Shown one piece after another: positions 1 to 6,088 of a stretch of DNA of 6,634 nt. The DNA comes from Nitrospirales bacterium (GTDB taxonomy: Bacteria > Nitrospirota > Nitrospiria > Nitrospirales > UBA8639), in contig BQIY01000128.1 of assembly GCA_021604265.1 (NCBI GenBank), forward strand, positions 1 to 6,634, in the 5' to 3' direction. The notes beneath the pieces are model-generated. The model saw only the letters and a program-made list of their open reading frames with translations. It made no database searches and had not been told where the DNA came from. The translations under genes and the position numbers were made by a program. Every line of letters starts with the position of its first letter. The stretch's first letter is position 1.

Positions 1-468
1 AAACGCCTACCGACTGAAGCAGAATGGGAGTATGCCGCGCGTGCCGGTCTGACGAAGAATGTATGGTGGGGGAAGCCGCAATCTGGGTTTCAAGGGGTTG
101 GAAATGTGGCCGACACCACGCATAAACGTGAATTCCCGAAACGACCTTGGCCGATTCTCGAACAATACGATGATCACTATGTCCGAACGGCGCCTGTGGG
201 TTCGTTTAAGCCGAATGCATGGGGTTTGTACGATATGATTGGAAATGCATGGGAATGGGTAGAAGACTGGTATGGGGAAAGATACTATGCGCAAAGTCCA
301 GAGAAAAATCCCCAAGGACCGCCGGAGGGGCATTTCAAAGTTCTCCGAGGAGGTTCTTGGTCCACGTCTCCAGAATTTCTCGGTACCGGAGTAAGAATCT
401 TCAACCTTCCGCCAACACGGAATGCCTCGCACGGTATACGCTGTGCGAAAGATGCGGAGAAGCCATGA
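1..468 (+). CDS. FGE-sulfatase/SUMF1-like domain protein, C-terminal part (5' end outside window)
   Basis: The frame is open from base 1 to the TGA at 466-468, giving 155 residues with no start inside the window. Typical FGE-like family blocks appear in order: RLPTEAEWEYAARAG (residues 2-16), then WGLYDMIGNAWEWVEDWYG, then VLRGGSWST, then GIRCAKD near the end. GNxWEW and RGGSW are hallmarks of this fold. The cysteine pair that makes formylglycine in true FGE (after the GGS motif) is absent, so sulfatase activation is unlikely; a binding or structural role is more plausible. The protein closely resembles the C-terminus of the trypsin-FGE fusion at 4227-6026, even in the final EKP and the following TGATG, so the missing N-terminus may also carry a trypsin-like domain (inference). 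Internal ATGs, such as the one at 106, lie inside the conserved domain and are not real starts. Confidence 0.9.
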   Translation, partial: KRLPTEAEWEYAARAGLTKNVWWGKPQSGFQGVGNVADTTHKREFPKRPWPILEQYDDHYVRTAPVGSFKPNAWGLYDMIGNAWEWVEDWYGERYYAQSPEKNPQGPPEGHFKVLRGGSWSTSPEFLGTGVRIFNLPPTRNASHGIRCAKDAEKP

Positions 469-606
469 TGAACTTAACAATGCTGAACGATGAAATTATG
501 GCAGGCGTAAGTTTCTTTTTTGCTTTTTTGATGGGGTATCGTACACCAAGAGTCTACTGAAATGATGGGCCGTGCCCACCGTACAGAGTTCGGACTTAAT
601 GTAAAC

Positions 607-635
607 TAGACTAACTGACTTAGTCATGTTATTCT
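607..635 (+). promoter_or_regulatory. Candidate promoter of the toxin-antitoxin operon
   Basis: A -35-like TAGACT (607-612, 4 of 6 to consensus) and a -10-like TATTCT (630-635, 4 of 6) are separated by 17 bases. Transcription would start around 641-643, almost at the antitoxin ATG at 644. No Shine-Dalgarno sequence precedes that ATG, so the message could be leaderless or nearly so. The match to consensus is modest, so this is a candidate only. Confidence 0.35.
609..625. promoter_or_regulatory. Inverted repeat, probable antitoxin operator
   Basis: There is a perfect inverted repeat, GACTAA (609-614) and TTAGTC (620-625), around a 5-base spacer CTGAC. It overlaps the -35-like element and sits 18 bases before the antitoxin start. 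Phd/YefM and other type II antitoxins usually bind short palindromes in their own promoter, so this is the best operator candidate. The arms are short, so chance is not excluded. Confidence 0.5.
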
Positions 636-643
636 AAATAATT

Positions 644-874
644 ATGGCCATCGTTACGATTCATCAAGCCAAAACTCATTTCTCTCAACTGATTCAGCGA
701 GCCTTAGCTGGTGAGGAAATTATTGTGTCTAAGGGTAAAGAGCCGGTTGCGAAGATCGTTCCGATTCCCGAAGCAAGGAAGGAACGAAAACTTGGAGGTG
801 CCAAGGGAATCGTGAAGGATATTTCTCCAGATTTTGACGATCCACTTGAGGAATACCTGGATGCGTTTCAATGA
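644..874 (+). CDS. Type II toxin-antitoxin antitoxin, Phd/YefM family (VapB role)
   Basis: This 76-residue protein should neutralise the toxin encoded directly downstream and repress the shared operon. Residues 1-45 have the Phd/YefM DNA-binding pattern: an MAIVTIHQAK start, a THFSQLI helix, then the GEEIIVSKGKEPVAKIVP strand-turn-strand. The acidic, aromatic tail at about 62-76 (FDDPLEEYLDAF) is the kind of segment that wraps around a PIN toxin. The length is normal for the family. The ATG at 644 fits the usual Phd N-terminus exactly, although it lacks a visible Shine-Dalgarno site. The stop overlaps the toxin start (ATGA, 871-874), giving translational coupling. The 17-base inverted repeat at 609-625 is the likely binding site for autoregulation. 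Confidence 0.9.
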   Translation: MAIVTIHQAKTHFSQLIQRALAGEEIIVSKGKEPVAKIVPIPEARKERKLGGAKGIVKDISPDFDDPLEEYLDAFQ

Positions 875-1257
875 AATATTTATTTGATACGCATGTGATG
901 CTCTGGTTCCTGGAAGACTCAGATGAATTAAGTAACAAGGCGAGGCAGATCCTGAAAAATGGGGAAAACGAACTCTATTGGAGTGCTGCTAGTTATTGGG
1001 AGATTACAGTAAAACTTTCCTTAGGGAAACTCAAGCTGGGAAAAGAGTGGCACAGTCTTTTAGAGCGGGAAAAAAAAGTAAATAGAATTCTTGATCTTCC
1101 GATCTATCAAAAACATTGTGAGCCACATGGCAATTTGCCTTGGCATCATAGAGATCCTTTTGATCGGTTATTGATATGCCAAGCGATTTCAGAAAGTCTG
1201 ATCATTCTGACCAAAGACGCAACTATTAAAAAGTACAAGGTCAAGACGGCCTGGTAG
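871..1257 (+). CDS. vapC: PIN-domain ribonuclease toxin, VapC-like (COG3744-type)
   Basis: The 128-residue protein is a complete PIN domain, expected to be a Mg2+-dependent endoribonuclease acting in the cytoplasm when the antitoxin is degraded. Acidic residues at the usual active-site places are visible: Asp6 in LFDTHVMLWFL, Glu44 in SYWEITVK, Asp95 and Asp98 in the HRDPFDRLL block, and Asp116 in LTKDATI. The DTHxxLW start, WEIxxK and HRDPFDR signatures mark the subgroup that pairs with Phd/YefM-type antitoxins. All key residues are present, so the toxin looks intact. It overlaps the antitoxin by 4 bases and is probably translated by coupling, since no good ribosome binding site lies close upstream. 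The RNA target cannot be told from sequence. The symbol vapC reflects family usage, not an identified orthologue. Confidence 0.92.
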   Translation: MKYLFDTHVMLWFLEDSDELSNKARQILKNGENELYWSAASYWEITVKLSLGKLKLGKEWHSLLEREKKVNRILDLPIYQKHCEPHGNLPWHHRDPFDRLLICQAISESLIILTKDATIKKYKVKTAW

Positions 1258-1281
1258 GTTAGCGGTTCGAGTTATACTTTT

Positions 1282-1359
1282 ATGCGTCGTCATTGTTGCT
1301 TTCTCGCGGAAGAACATCAACAACTTATTGCGGAGAAGTGGCATGAGCACCTTGATTGA
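1282..1359 (+). pseudogene. Probable C-terminal remnant of a DUF4160 gene
   Basis: A short frame ends at TGA 1357-1359 and encodes a segment reading FLAEEHQQLIAEKWHEHLD. This resembles the C-terminal helix of DUF4160 proteins, which typically ends with a pattern of His, Glu, Leu-Leu and Trp followed by a few residues. The N-terminal two thirds of the family, including its HFHA-type motif, are absent; the vapC stop lies only 24 bases before this frame, so the 5' part seems deleted. Its end overlaps the ATG of the DUF2442 remnant by 17 bases, as in intact DUF4160-DUF2442 pairs. The assignment rests on about 19 residues plus the neighbour and is moderate at best. Confidence 0.45.
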
Positions 1360-1569
1360 CGTTACGCGCACCGCTTGTTTCAAAGATGGTGAAATTGTCA
1401 TCGTGAAGGAGAGCGGTGCAGCGTTACGATTTCAAGTGTTTGAGAATCCACGCTTGCCAAGGGAACGTCCAAGCAGTTGAACCATATTGAACTTTCGCCC
1501 TTCGGTATCCATTGACCGGATTTTGATGAAGATCTTTCATCCAGAGGCATCGCCGAGGGGGGGTACTGA
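1343..1569 (+). pseudogene. DUF2442 gene inactivated by a frameshift and a nonsense codon
   Basis: The ATG at 1343 opens a frame that runs to TGA 1478-1480 and contains a DUF2442-like N-terminal half: STLIDVTRT, then GEIVIVKESGAALRF, then ENPRLP. From about 1456 the family pattern continues in a different frame (codons at 1462, 1465 and so on): KGTSKQLNHIELSPFGIH, then TGA at 1513-1515, then PDFDEDLSSRGIAEGGY and TGA 1567-1569. In DUF2442 proteins the motif is typically IHWPxLDEDLS, so the TGA replaces the expected Trp codon TGG. One missing G near 1456 would explain the shift (RLAKGT becoming RLPRER). The two lesions make a functional product unlikely. The role of DUF2442 is not established; it commonly neighbours DUF4160. 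Confidence 0.75.
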
Positions 1570-1885
1570 CAAAATCAAAAAACAGTAATTGTACGCGAAC
1601 AGTCCTTTCGCTGATTGATCAGGTCCACTCGTTTCTCCCACCGATCGAATAATGTTTGACATTCATACATCTGGCGTTTGGGATTTGAGGTCTCCGTATG
1701 GCCGATTTCATTAACCTCCAACGTTTGTAATGGGTCATTACGCAATGTTTGTTATATTTGCTCGACTGGTATCTATTGAGATTCGCTATAAGCCTCTAGA
1801 CTCCTTTTTCTCTCCACGGTAGACTGCTGCCATATTCACAAGAATTGAAGAGGCTGCCACTTCATGAAGATTCTGGAGTGAATCA
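1570..1885. other. Gene-free stretch between the DUF2442 pseudogene and the secreted-protein gene
   Basis: No convincing gene is seen on either strand over about 316 bases. On the minus strand one frame is open for 58 codons between stops at 1752-1754 and 1575-1577, including an ATG at 1670-1668, but it has no start near its upstream end, no ribosome binding site and no family I recognise. A TATAAG hexamer at 1787-1792 could be a -10 element for the downstream cluster, but no acceptable -35 lies at the right distance. No terminator hairpin with a T-run was found. The stretch probably contains the promoter of the downstream cluster plus decayed sequence. Confidence 0.5.
1875..1878 (+). promoter_or_regulatory. 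Ribosome binding site supporting the TTG start at 1886
   Basis: GGAG lies 7 bases before TTG 1886-1888. The same frame has a TGA at 1865-1867, and the next in-frame ATG (1925) has no comparable site, so this motif favours the TTG start. Confidence 0.6.
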
Positions 1886-2656
1886 TTGCAAAGACGTCTG
1901 CTGAAAGATCTTCACGCTCTCATCATGGGTGTCGTATGTGTTTTACTGTCACCAAGCTTTTTGTGTGCAGATACCAGTCTTCAATATCAAAATCGCGGGA
2001 GTTGGTACGAGGGAATTAAGCCCAAACCGGTTTCCGGCTATGATATCGAATTAATTTCCGTTCTTGTTGACTATCAAGAAATGGGCGAGGTCTTCCCTGA
2101 AAAAGTTAAGCTCCGGTTTTACTCTGAGCAAGAGGCAAACGTCTTTCTGACTGTGCGCGAGTTGGATTACCGATACTACTATTGGTTGGATCGTGTGACT
2201 CTCGATATGACCTGGAAAGCCGGAGCCTACAATGCGTTTGAGTGGGAGACGGGGACCGTGCTGCGGCAACTCAGCGATTCATTCGGATTGTATGATCTTG
2301 GGGTTGTGGCACGTTTGGGTAAAGAAACGCCTTCAGCAACAGAACGAGTGCTTCCGGCCATTCTTTTTCATTCTCAACTTCCCAAGACCGTGAACGGCTA
2401 TCGCTTTACGCTTAAAACCGGTGGTGATGCGAGACTATTTTGTAAGATGTTTAAAGAGGGCGACGATGAGCCCATTGATACGCAAGTCTTTCGCCGAAAA
2501 CGTGGCGGCCGGCCGTTTACCATTACGTGGGATGCGTCGCAGGCCACGTCGGGAAACTATCGATTGGTCATTACCGGATTTTTTCTCAACACGAATGCAG
2601 GCATTAAGGCCCAGACTATTCGATTTTATCATCAACCTACGCCGCCTGTTCAGTAA
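1886..2656 (+). CDS. Secreted protein of unknown function with an N-terminal signal peptide
   Basis: The 256-residue product is not a family I can name. With the TTG start it has a basic n-region (MQRRLLK), a hydrophobic core at about 11-25 and an LCA/DTS junction at residues 26-31, a good signal peptidase I site with cleavage predicted after Ala28. The cysteine there does not fit a lipobox. The mature protein is rich in aromatic residues and predicted strands, with motifs such as RELDYRYYYWLDRV (91-104) and WKAGAYNAFEW (110-120). The C-terminal segment (about 170-248, with ITWDASQATSGNYRLVITG) resembles the Ig-like edge of FlgD-type or similar beta-sandwich domains; this is a pattern impression only. 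It ends 20 bases before the TIR gene and probably shares its transcript. Being periplasmic or surface-exposed, it could supply a ligand or sensor for the external domain of the TIR protein (inference). Confidence 0.8.
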   Translation: MQRRLLKDLHALIMGVVCVLLSPSFLCADTSLQYQNRGSWYEGIKPKPVSGYDIELISVLVDYQEMGEVFPEKVKLRFYSEQEANVFLTVRELDYRYYYWLDRVTLDMTWKAGAYNAFEWETGTVLRQLSDSFGLYDLGVVARLGKETPSATERVLPAILFHSQLPKTVNGYRFTLKTGGDARLFCKMFKEGDDEPIDTQVFRRKRGGRPFTITWDASQATSGNYRLVITGFFLNTNAGIKAQTIRFYHQPTPPVQ

Positions 2657-2676
2657 CCTTGTGTGTCTAGCCATTG

Positions 2677-4230
2677 ATGAGTGACGTTTTCCTCAGTTAC
2701 TCAAGTCAAGATCGTTCACAAGTGCAGACGCTTGCTCGGGCACTTGAATCTCAAGGGTTTTCCATCTGGTGGGATCATCACATTCCTCCAGGAACAACCT
2801 GGGATAAAGTGATTGAAACGGCGCTCAATGAAGCGAAATGCGTCATTGTCGTTTGGACGAAAGCCTCGGTGGATTCAGATTGGGTAAGAAATGAGGCCGC
2901 TGAGGGTCGAAAGCGACAAAATCTGATCCCGGTTCTCTTCGAACCCGTTGACATTCCCTTGGCCTTTCGCCGTGTGCAGACGGTGTCGCTGACCGATTGG
3001 GAAGGGACAGAACCTCATGAAGGCTTTACACGTTTGGTCCAGGGCATTGCGAGGATGTTGGGGCAACCGGAAAAAGCGGCTGCCGTTGCCGCTCTTGCTC
3101 CTCCCAAGAAGCGGAGTATTGGAATTTTTTGGTTGCTGTTGCCGACCATTGTGGTTGTTACGGTTGCTGTGGCCAGTATGAGCTGGCGCATTCCGACGTC
3201 TGTCCATGTTGAACTGAAGACGAATCGCCTGACATTCACGATGAGCGAGGGAAAGGGCGCACAGTATCTGACTGATGATCTTAAGCCGAAATGGATGACG
3301 TTGCAGCAATTTTCCTCTATTCGTTTTGGTGCAAACATGTTTAGCGTTGCTGATCCTTCGGAATATGATTTTGAGACTGACCGTTTTATGGAGGGTGCTT
3401 GGCACGATCTTACCGGACTTGAAGATATGGTCACGCTGGTCAATCGTCAGTCGAATGATAGTGAAGTCACCTTCGAGAGCATGGAACCGACATATCCAAC
3501 CATCGGGACGGTTGATGCCGTGCGTGTGGTTCCCAATACCACGTTGGAAATGGCTGTTGGTGATGGACAAGATGCCTCCCTGGCTATCCGCATGACAAGC
3601 CCCACAACCCAATTGACGTTCACGCCTGACGATGTGATGCAGCTTGTCTTGGATCACGTCACCATTGCAGGAGCCCAGCTTCCGGCATTTGCGGAAACTG
3701 AGGATTCGCTGAGTGCACGAACAGCGTTACGATCAAATGCTCCATCGTTTGAGATTGAGGGGGGAGACACCGGGGTGCTGCTAATTTTGGGATTTCCTGT
3801 GGACCGAGAAATTAAGCTCTTTTCGACAGACACGATGCTCGTTCGTGGATTAGACTTTTTGGAACAAGGGAAGAATGGTAATCCCGTGAGTCCTGAAAGT
3901 TTGCGTGGGACGATTAGCTATGATATTCAAGGCGATGAATTGAAGTCATTTGAGTTGAGTGCGCCTGATTATGTGTCTTTTGATGACGAAGACGTGTTTG
4001 AAATAAAGACGATGATATTTGATGGGGCTACCCAGACGATGCATCTACGTTTTGACGGAGTTGCGCATACACTCAAGACGGGCACGGCCACGCGGCAAGT
4101 TGATCATCGAATCACCGTATTTGATTATTTCACCGGACAGCCCTACCTTTTGGCATTGCTCGGTGTGGTTGTCTGGATGGTTCCGACCACGTTTGCAGGA
4201 TGGCGGCTTTTGAAAGGTCGTACCCCATGA
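2677..4230 (+). CDS. Membrane-anchored TIR-domain protein with a large external domain
   Basis: The 517-residue protein starts with a TIR domain (about 2-128): DVFLSYSSQD is box 1, WWDHHIPPG follows, and DSDWVRNE carries Glu73 at the position of the catalytic glutamate in NAD-cleaving TIR domains. Next come a basic KKR (144-146) and a membrane segment (about 149-167). A cysteine-free, beta-rich region of about 320 residues follows, then a second membrane segment (about 489-509) and a basic tail (RLLKGR). Basic residues flank both segments on the inside, predicting a hairpin with the TIR domain in the cytoplasm and the middle region outside. NAD hydrolysis, or scaffolding by TIR assembly, would be triggered from the envelope; that is inference. 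I chose ATG 2677; TTG 2674 is directly before it and an in-frame TAG sits at 2668-2670. No Shine-Dalgarno site is visible, suggesting coupling to the upstream gene. Its stop overlaps the next start (ATGA). Confidence 0.88.
   Translation: MSDVFLSYSSQDRSQVQTLARALESQGFSIWWDHHIPPGTTWDKVIETALNEAKCVIVVWTKASVDSDWVRNEAAEGRKRQNLIPVLFEPVDIPLAFRRVQTVSLTDWEGTEPHEGFTRLVQGIARMLGQPEKAAAVAALAPPKKRSIGIFWLLLPTIVVVTVAVASMSWRIPTSVHVELKTNRLTFTMSEGKGAQYLTDDLKPKWMTLQQFSSIRFGANMFSVADPSEYDFETDRFMEGAWHDLTGLEDMVTLVNRQSNDSEVTFESMEPTYPTIGTVDAVRVVPNTTLEMAVGDGQDASLAIRMTSPTTQLTFTPDDVMQLVLDHVTIAGAQLPAFAETEDSLSARTALRSNAPSFEIEGGDTGVLLILGFPVDREIKLFSTDTMLVRGLDFLEQGKNGNPVSPESLRGTISYDIQGDELKSFELSAPDYVSFDDEDVFEIKTMIFDGATQTMHLRFDGVAHTLKTGTATRQVDHRITVFDYFTGQPYLLALLGVVVWMVPTTFAGWRLLKGRTP
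4213..4217 (+). promoter_or_regulatory. Ribosome binding site supporting the ATG at 4227
   Basis: AAAGG lies 9 bases before ATG 4227, inside the end of the TIR gene. The alternative starts at 4200 and 4299 lack such a site. It therefore favours the coupled start with the 4-base ATGA overlap. Confidence 0.5.
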
Positions 4231-6026
4231 AGTGTGAATGTTCATGTGCCAGATGGAGTGCCTGGTGTGTCGTGAGTGTGTACCGTTTGCTGCACGTCAT
4301 GACGGTCTTTCACCGAACGGTAGATCAAAACCAAACAAATTTAGCGGGAAAACTCGTGTGCATTGGACTGTTGTTCATTGTGGCCTTCACGCGACCGGCG
4401 TGGGCTGACGACTTGGATGGGTTGAAAGATGGGGTGGTGAAGATTACATCGACGCTGGATGGCCGAAGTCGTGTGGGGTCAGGAGTGATTGTGAAAACGG
4501 ACGGAAAAGTTGCCTACATTGTGACAGTGTCGCATGTCATTGAAGGAGATCCGAGTCCGCAGATATCGTTTCATAGTAAACCCAATCGTAAGTTTCCGGG
4601 TGAAATTATTGGACTCGATGCTCGGAACCCCAAAGGGTTAGCGGTGTTAATGGTGCAAGCTTCCTCTTTGCCTGATGGCATTCATCCTCTTGTCTTTGAT
4701 CAGGCAATTGGATCACATGCGGGAGAAGACGTGACGTTGATTGGATTTCCTCGTCTTCCTCCGGTTCCCTGGGCGGTGACGCGTGGCATTGTGACGGGAC
4801 AAGTTGGGCAAGACTTAATTCTTTCTGGAAGGGCGAGCGAAGGGAATTCCGGTGGACCGGTGATTCAAAACGATCGGGTGATTGGAGTGGTGAGTGAGGT
4901 GACTGATGGGTATGTGTATGCGGTGCCGGTTGTGATTGCGAAAGTGGCCTTACGTGGCTGGAATATTTCTTTGGATGAAGGGTCTGGGATGCCTCACGCG
5001 GAATTGCCTGTAGCTGAATCAACGCCGGCCATTGCAGCCGAATCGTCCTCTCACACGGCAGCAGCCAAAAAGGAAACGGGTCTTGGTCTTTCTCCTTCGC
5101 TTGAAGAACCGATTGAAGTGCAGCTTGAGACCATTGATGCGAAGGATGGTGCTTCAATGGTCTTAATCCCAGGCGGACAATTTATGATGGGCACGCCTCC
5201 CGATGATGTCTGCGAGTGGGATTCAATCGTCAAGGTTGAATTCTGTGTCCAGGAAAGAAATGCCGATTATGCTCCTCGACATCAGGTTGCGCTCGATGAA
5301 TTTTATTTAGATACGCAGGAAGTCACCGTTGAACAATTTGGAAAATTTATCAAGGACACAGGATATACGAGTACGGTTGAAACTCAAGGACGTCAAAGCG
5401 CTCTTGTCGAGGACTCCACATTATTTTTTGGAAAGATTTGGGAGGTTGAAACGGTCGAGGGAGCGAATTGGCAGCGGCCATTGGGGGAAACTCAGGATAC
5501 GTTAGAAACGTTGCTCAACCATCCTGTTGTGCAAATTTCGTGGGTGGATGCTCAACAATACTGCGAATGGGCAGGAAAACGTCTGCCAACGGAAGCGGAG
5601 TGGGAGTACGCGGCACGGGCTGGTACTACTACGGAACATTGGTGGGGCGATGAGGCTCCTCCTGAACTTGTTGGCAACCTTCCTGATACCACATTTCACG
5701 CGGTGTTTGAGAAAGAGATGGCATTTGAGTCTTTTGATGATGGGGCTGCACGATTGGCGGAGGTTGGAGCCGGTCGTGCGAACCCTTGGGGGTTTTTTGA
5801 TATGGCAGGGAATGTGTGGGAATGGACGAATGATTGGTACGATTCCAGGTATTATCAGGAAAGTCCTCAGCAGAATCCACCAGGTCCGGTTGAGGGTGAT
5901 GAAAAAGTCAAACGTGGCGGGTCTTGGTCTACCTATCAGGCGTTAAAAGTTCGAGCGCATCAAGCTTCCGAGGATTCTGATGATCAAACCGGGTTTCGTT
6001 GTGCACGTGATGTAGAGAAACCATGA
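4227..6026 (+). CDS. Secreted trypsin-like peptidase/FGE-like fusion protein
   Basis: The 599-residue protein has three parts. Residues 1-60 are an unusually long export signal: a cysteine-rich leader (MKCECSCARW), a hydrophobic core at about 42-54 and an AWA/DD cleavage site after Ala60. Residues 61-250 are an S1 trypsin-like domain of the Deg/HtrA style, with His103 in VSHVIEG and Ser208 in SEGNSGGP. Where the catalytic Asp is expected (usually D-L-A), Gly137 occurs in NPKGLAVL, so activity is doubtful. An Ala/Ser/Glu-rich linker follows (about 252-305). Residues 306-597 are a full FGE-like domain, with LIPGGQFMMG, RLPTEAEWEYAARAG (452-466), GNVWEWTNDWY and KRGGSWST; the FGE catalytic cysteines are missing. 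No PDZ domain is seen. The start at 4227 is chosen from the ATGA overlap with the TIR gene and the AAAGG site; ATG 4299 would give a more ordinary 36-residue signal. It likely acts in the periplasm. Confidence 0.88.
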   Translation: MKCECSCARWSAWCVVSVYRLLHVMTVFHRTVDQNQTNLAGKLVCIGLLFIVAFTRPAWADDLDGLKDGVVKITSTLDGRSRVGSGVIVKTDGKVAYIVTVSHVIEGDPSPQISFHSKPNRKFPGEIIGLDARNPKGLAVLMVQASSLPDGIHPLVFDQAIGSHAGEDVTLIGFPRLPPVPWAVTRGIVTGQVGQDLILSGRASEGNSGGPVIQNDRVIGVVSEVTDGYVYAVPVVIAKVALRGWNISLDEGSGMPHAELPVAESTPAIAAESSSHTAAAKKETGLGLSPSLEEPIEVQLETIDAKDGASMVLIPGGQFMMGTPPDDVCEWDSIVKVEFCVQERNADYAPRHQVALDEFYLDTQEVTVEQFGKFIKDTGYTSTVETQGRQSALVEDSTLFFGKIWEVETVEGANWQRPLGETQDTLETLLNHPVVQISWVDAQQYCEWAGKRLPTEAEWEYAARAGTTTEHWWGDEAPPELVGNLPDTTFHAVFEKEMAFESFDDGAARLAEVGAGRANPWGFFDMAGNVWEWTNDWYDSRYYQESPQQNPPGPVEGDEKVKRGGSWSTYQALKVRAHQASEDSDDQTGFRCARDVEKP

Positions 6027-6088
6027 TGAATGGTGAGATGATTTTGAGACATCGTGAGCAAAACTTCTGACTGGAGCGACTGTGAGTC
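6027..6088. other. Short spacer between two trypsin-like genes
   Basis: The 62-base gap has no terminator-like hairpin, so both genes may be on one transcript. A 14-codon frame starting from the overlapping ATG at 6027 is too short and featureless to call. GGAG at 6073-6076 is the only Shine-Dalgarno-like site, 12 bases before ATG 6089, which is farther than usual. Confidence 0.4.

Larger units (their letters stand above)
469..643. other. Intergenic spacer between the FGE-like gene and the toxin-antitoxin operon
   Basis: A 30-codon frame begins with an ATG overlapping the upstream stop (468-560) and encodes a hydrophobic Phe-rich stretch. It has no ribosome binding site and no family match I recognise, so I do not call it a gene. 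T-runs at about 512-530 are not preceded by a convincing stem, so no terminator is claimed. The right end of the spacer holds the promoter/operator candidate listed separately. Confidence 0.5.

Noticed and set aside
340..460. Diversity-generating retroelement variable region
   Set aside because: No reverse transcriptase, accessory gene or near-identical template repeat is present in the window; only the position of the divergent segment recalls these systems.
7..480. Minus-strand open frame of 157 codons at the left edge
   Set aside because: It is opposite a clear FGE-like domain with conserved motifs in the + strand; the minus translation has no recognisable features.
510..532. T-rich run as a rho-independent terminator
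   Set aside because: No GC-rich stem precedes the T-runs; the only small stem nearby (GGGC/GCCC at about 566-576) comes after them.
468..560. Small hydrophobic 30-codon frame starting in the stop codon of the FGE-like gene
   Set aside because: There is no ribosome binding site, no homologous small frame after the second FGE-like gene, and no recognisable family. A shifted reading from ATG 490 looks faintly like a decayed signal peptide, but it has two stops in 15 codons.
1258..1885. Insertion sequence or attachment site explaining the accessory segment
   Set aside because: I found no transposase fragment, terminal inverted repeats, target duplication or tRNA gene in this stretch.
2875..3657. 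Long minus-strand open frame (260 codons) opposite the TIR gene
   Set aside because: It lies entirely within the strongly supported TIR gene, its translation shows no domain or signal, and composition of the + strand gene explains the lack of stops.
4606..5157. Minus-strand open frame of 183 codons
   Set aside because: It is the shadow of the trypsin-like domain and linker; its Ser/Pro/His-rich translation is typical of antisense reading.
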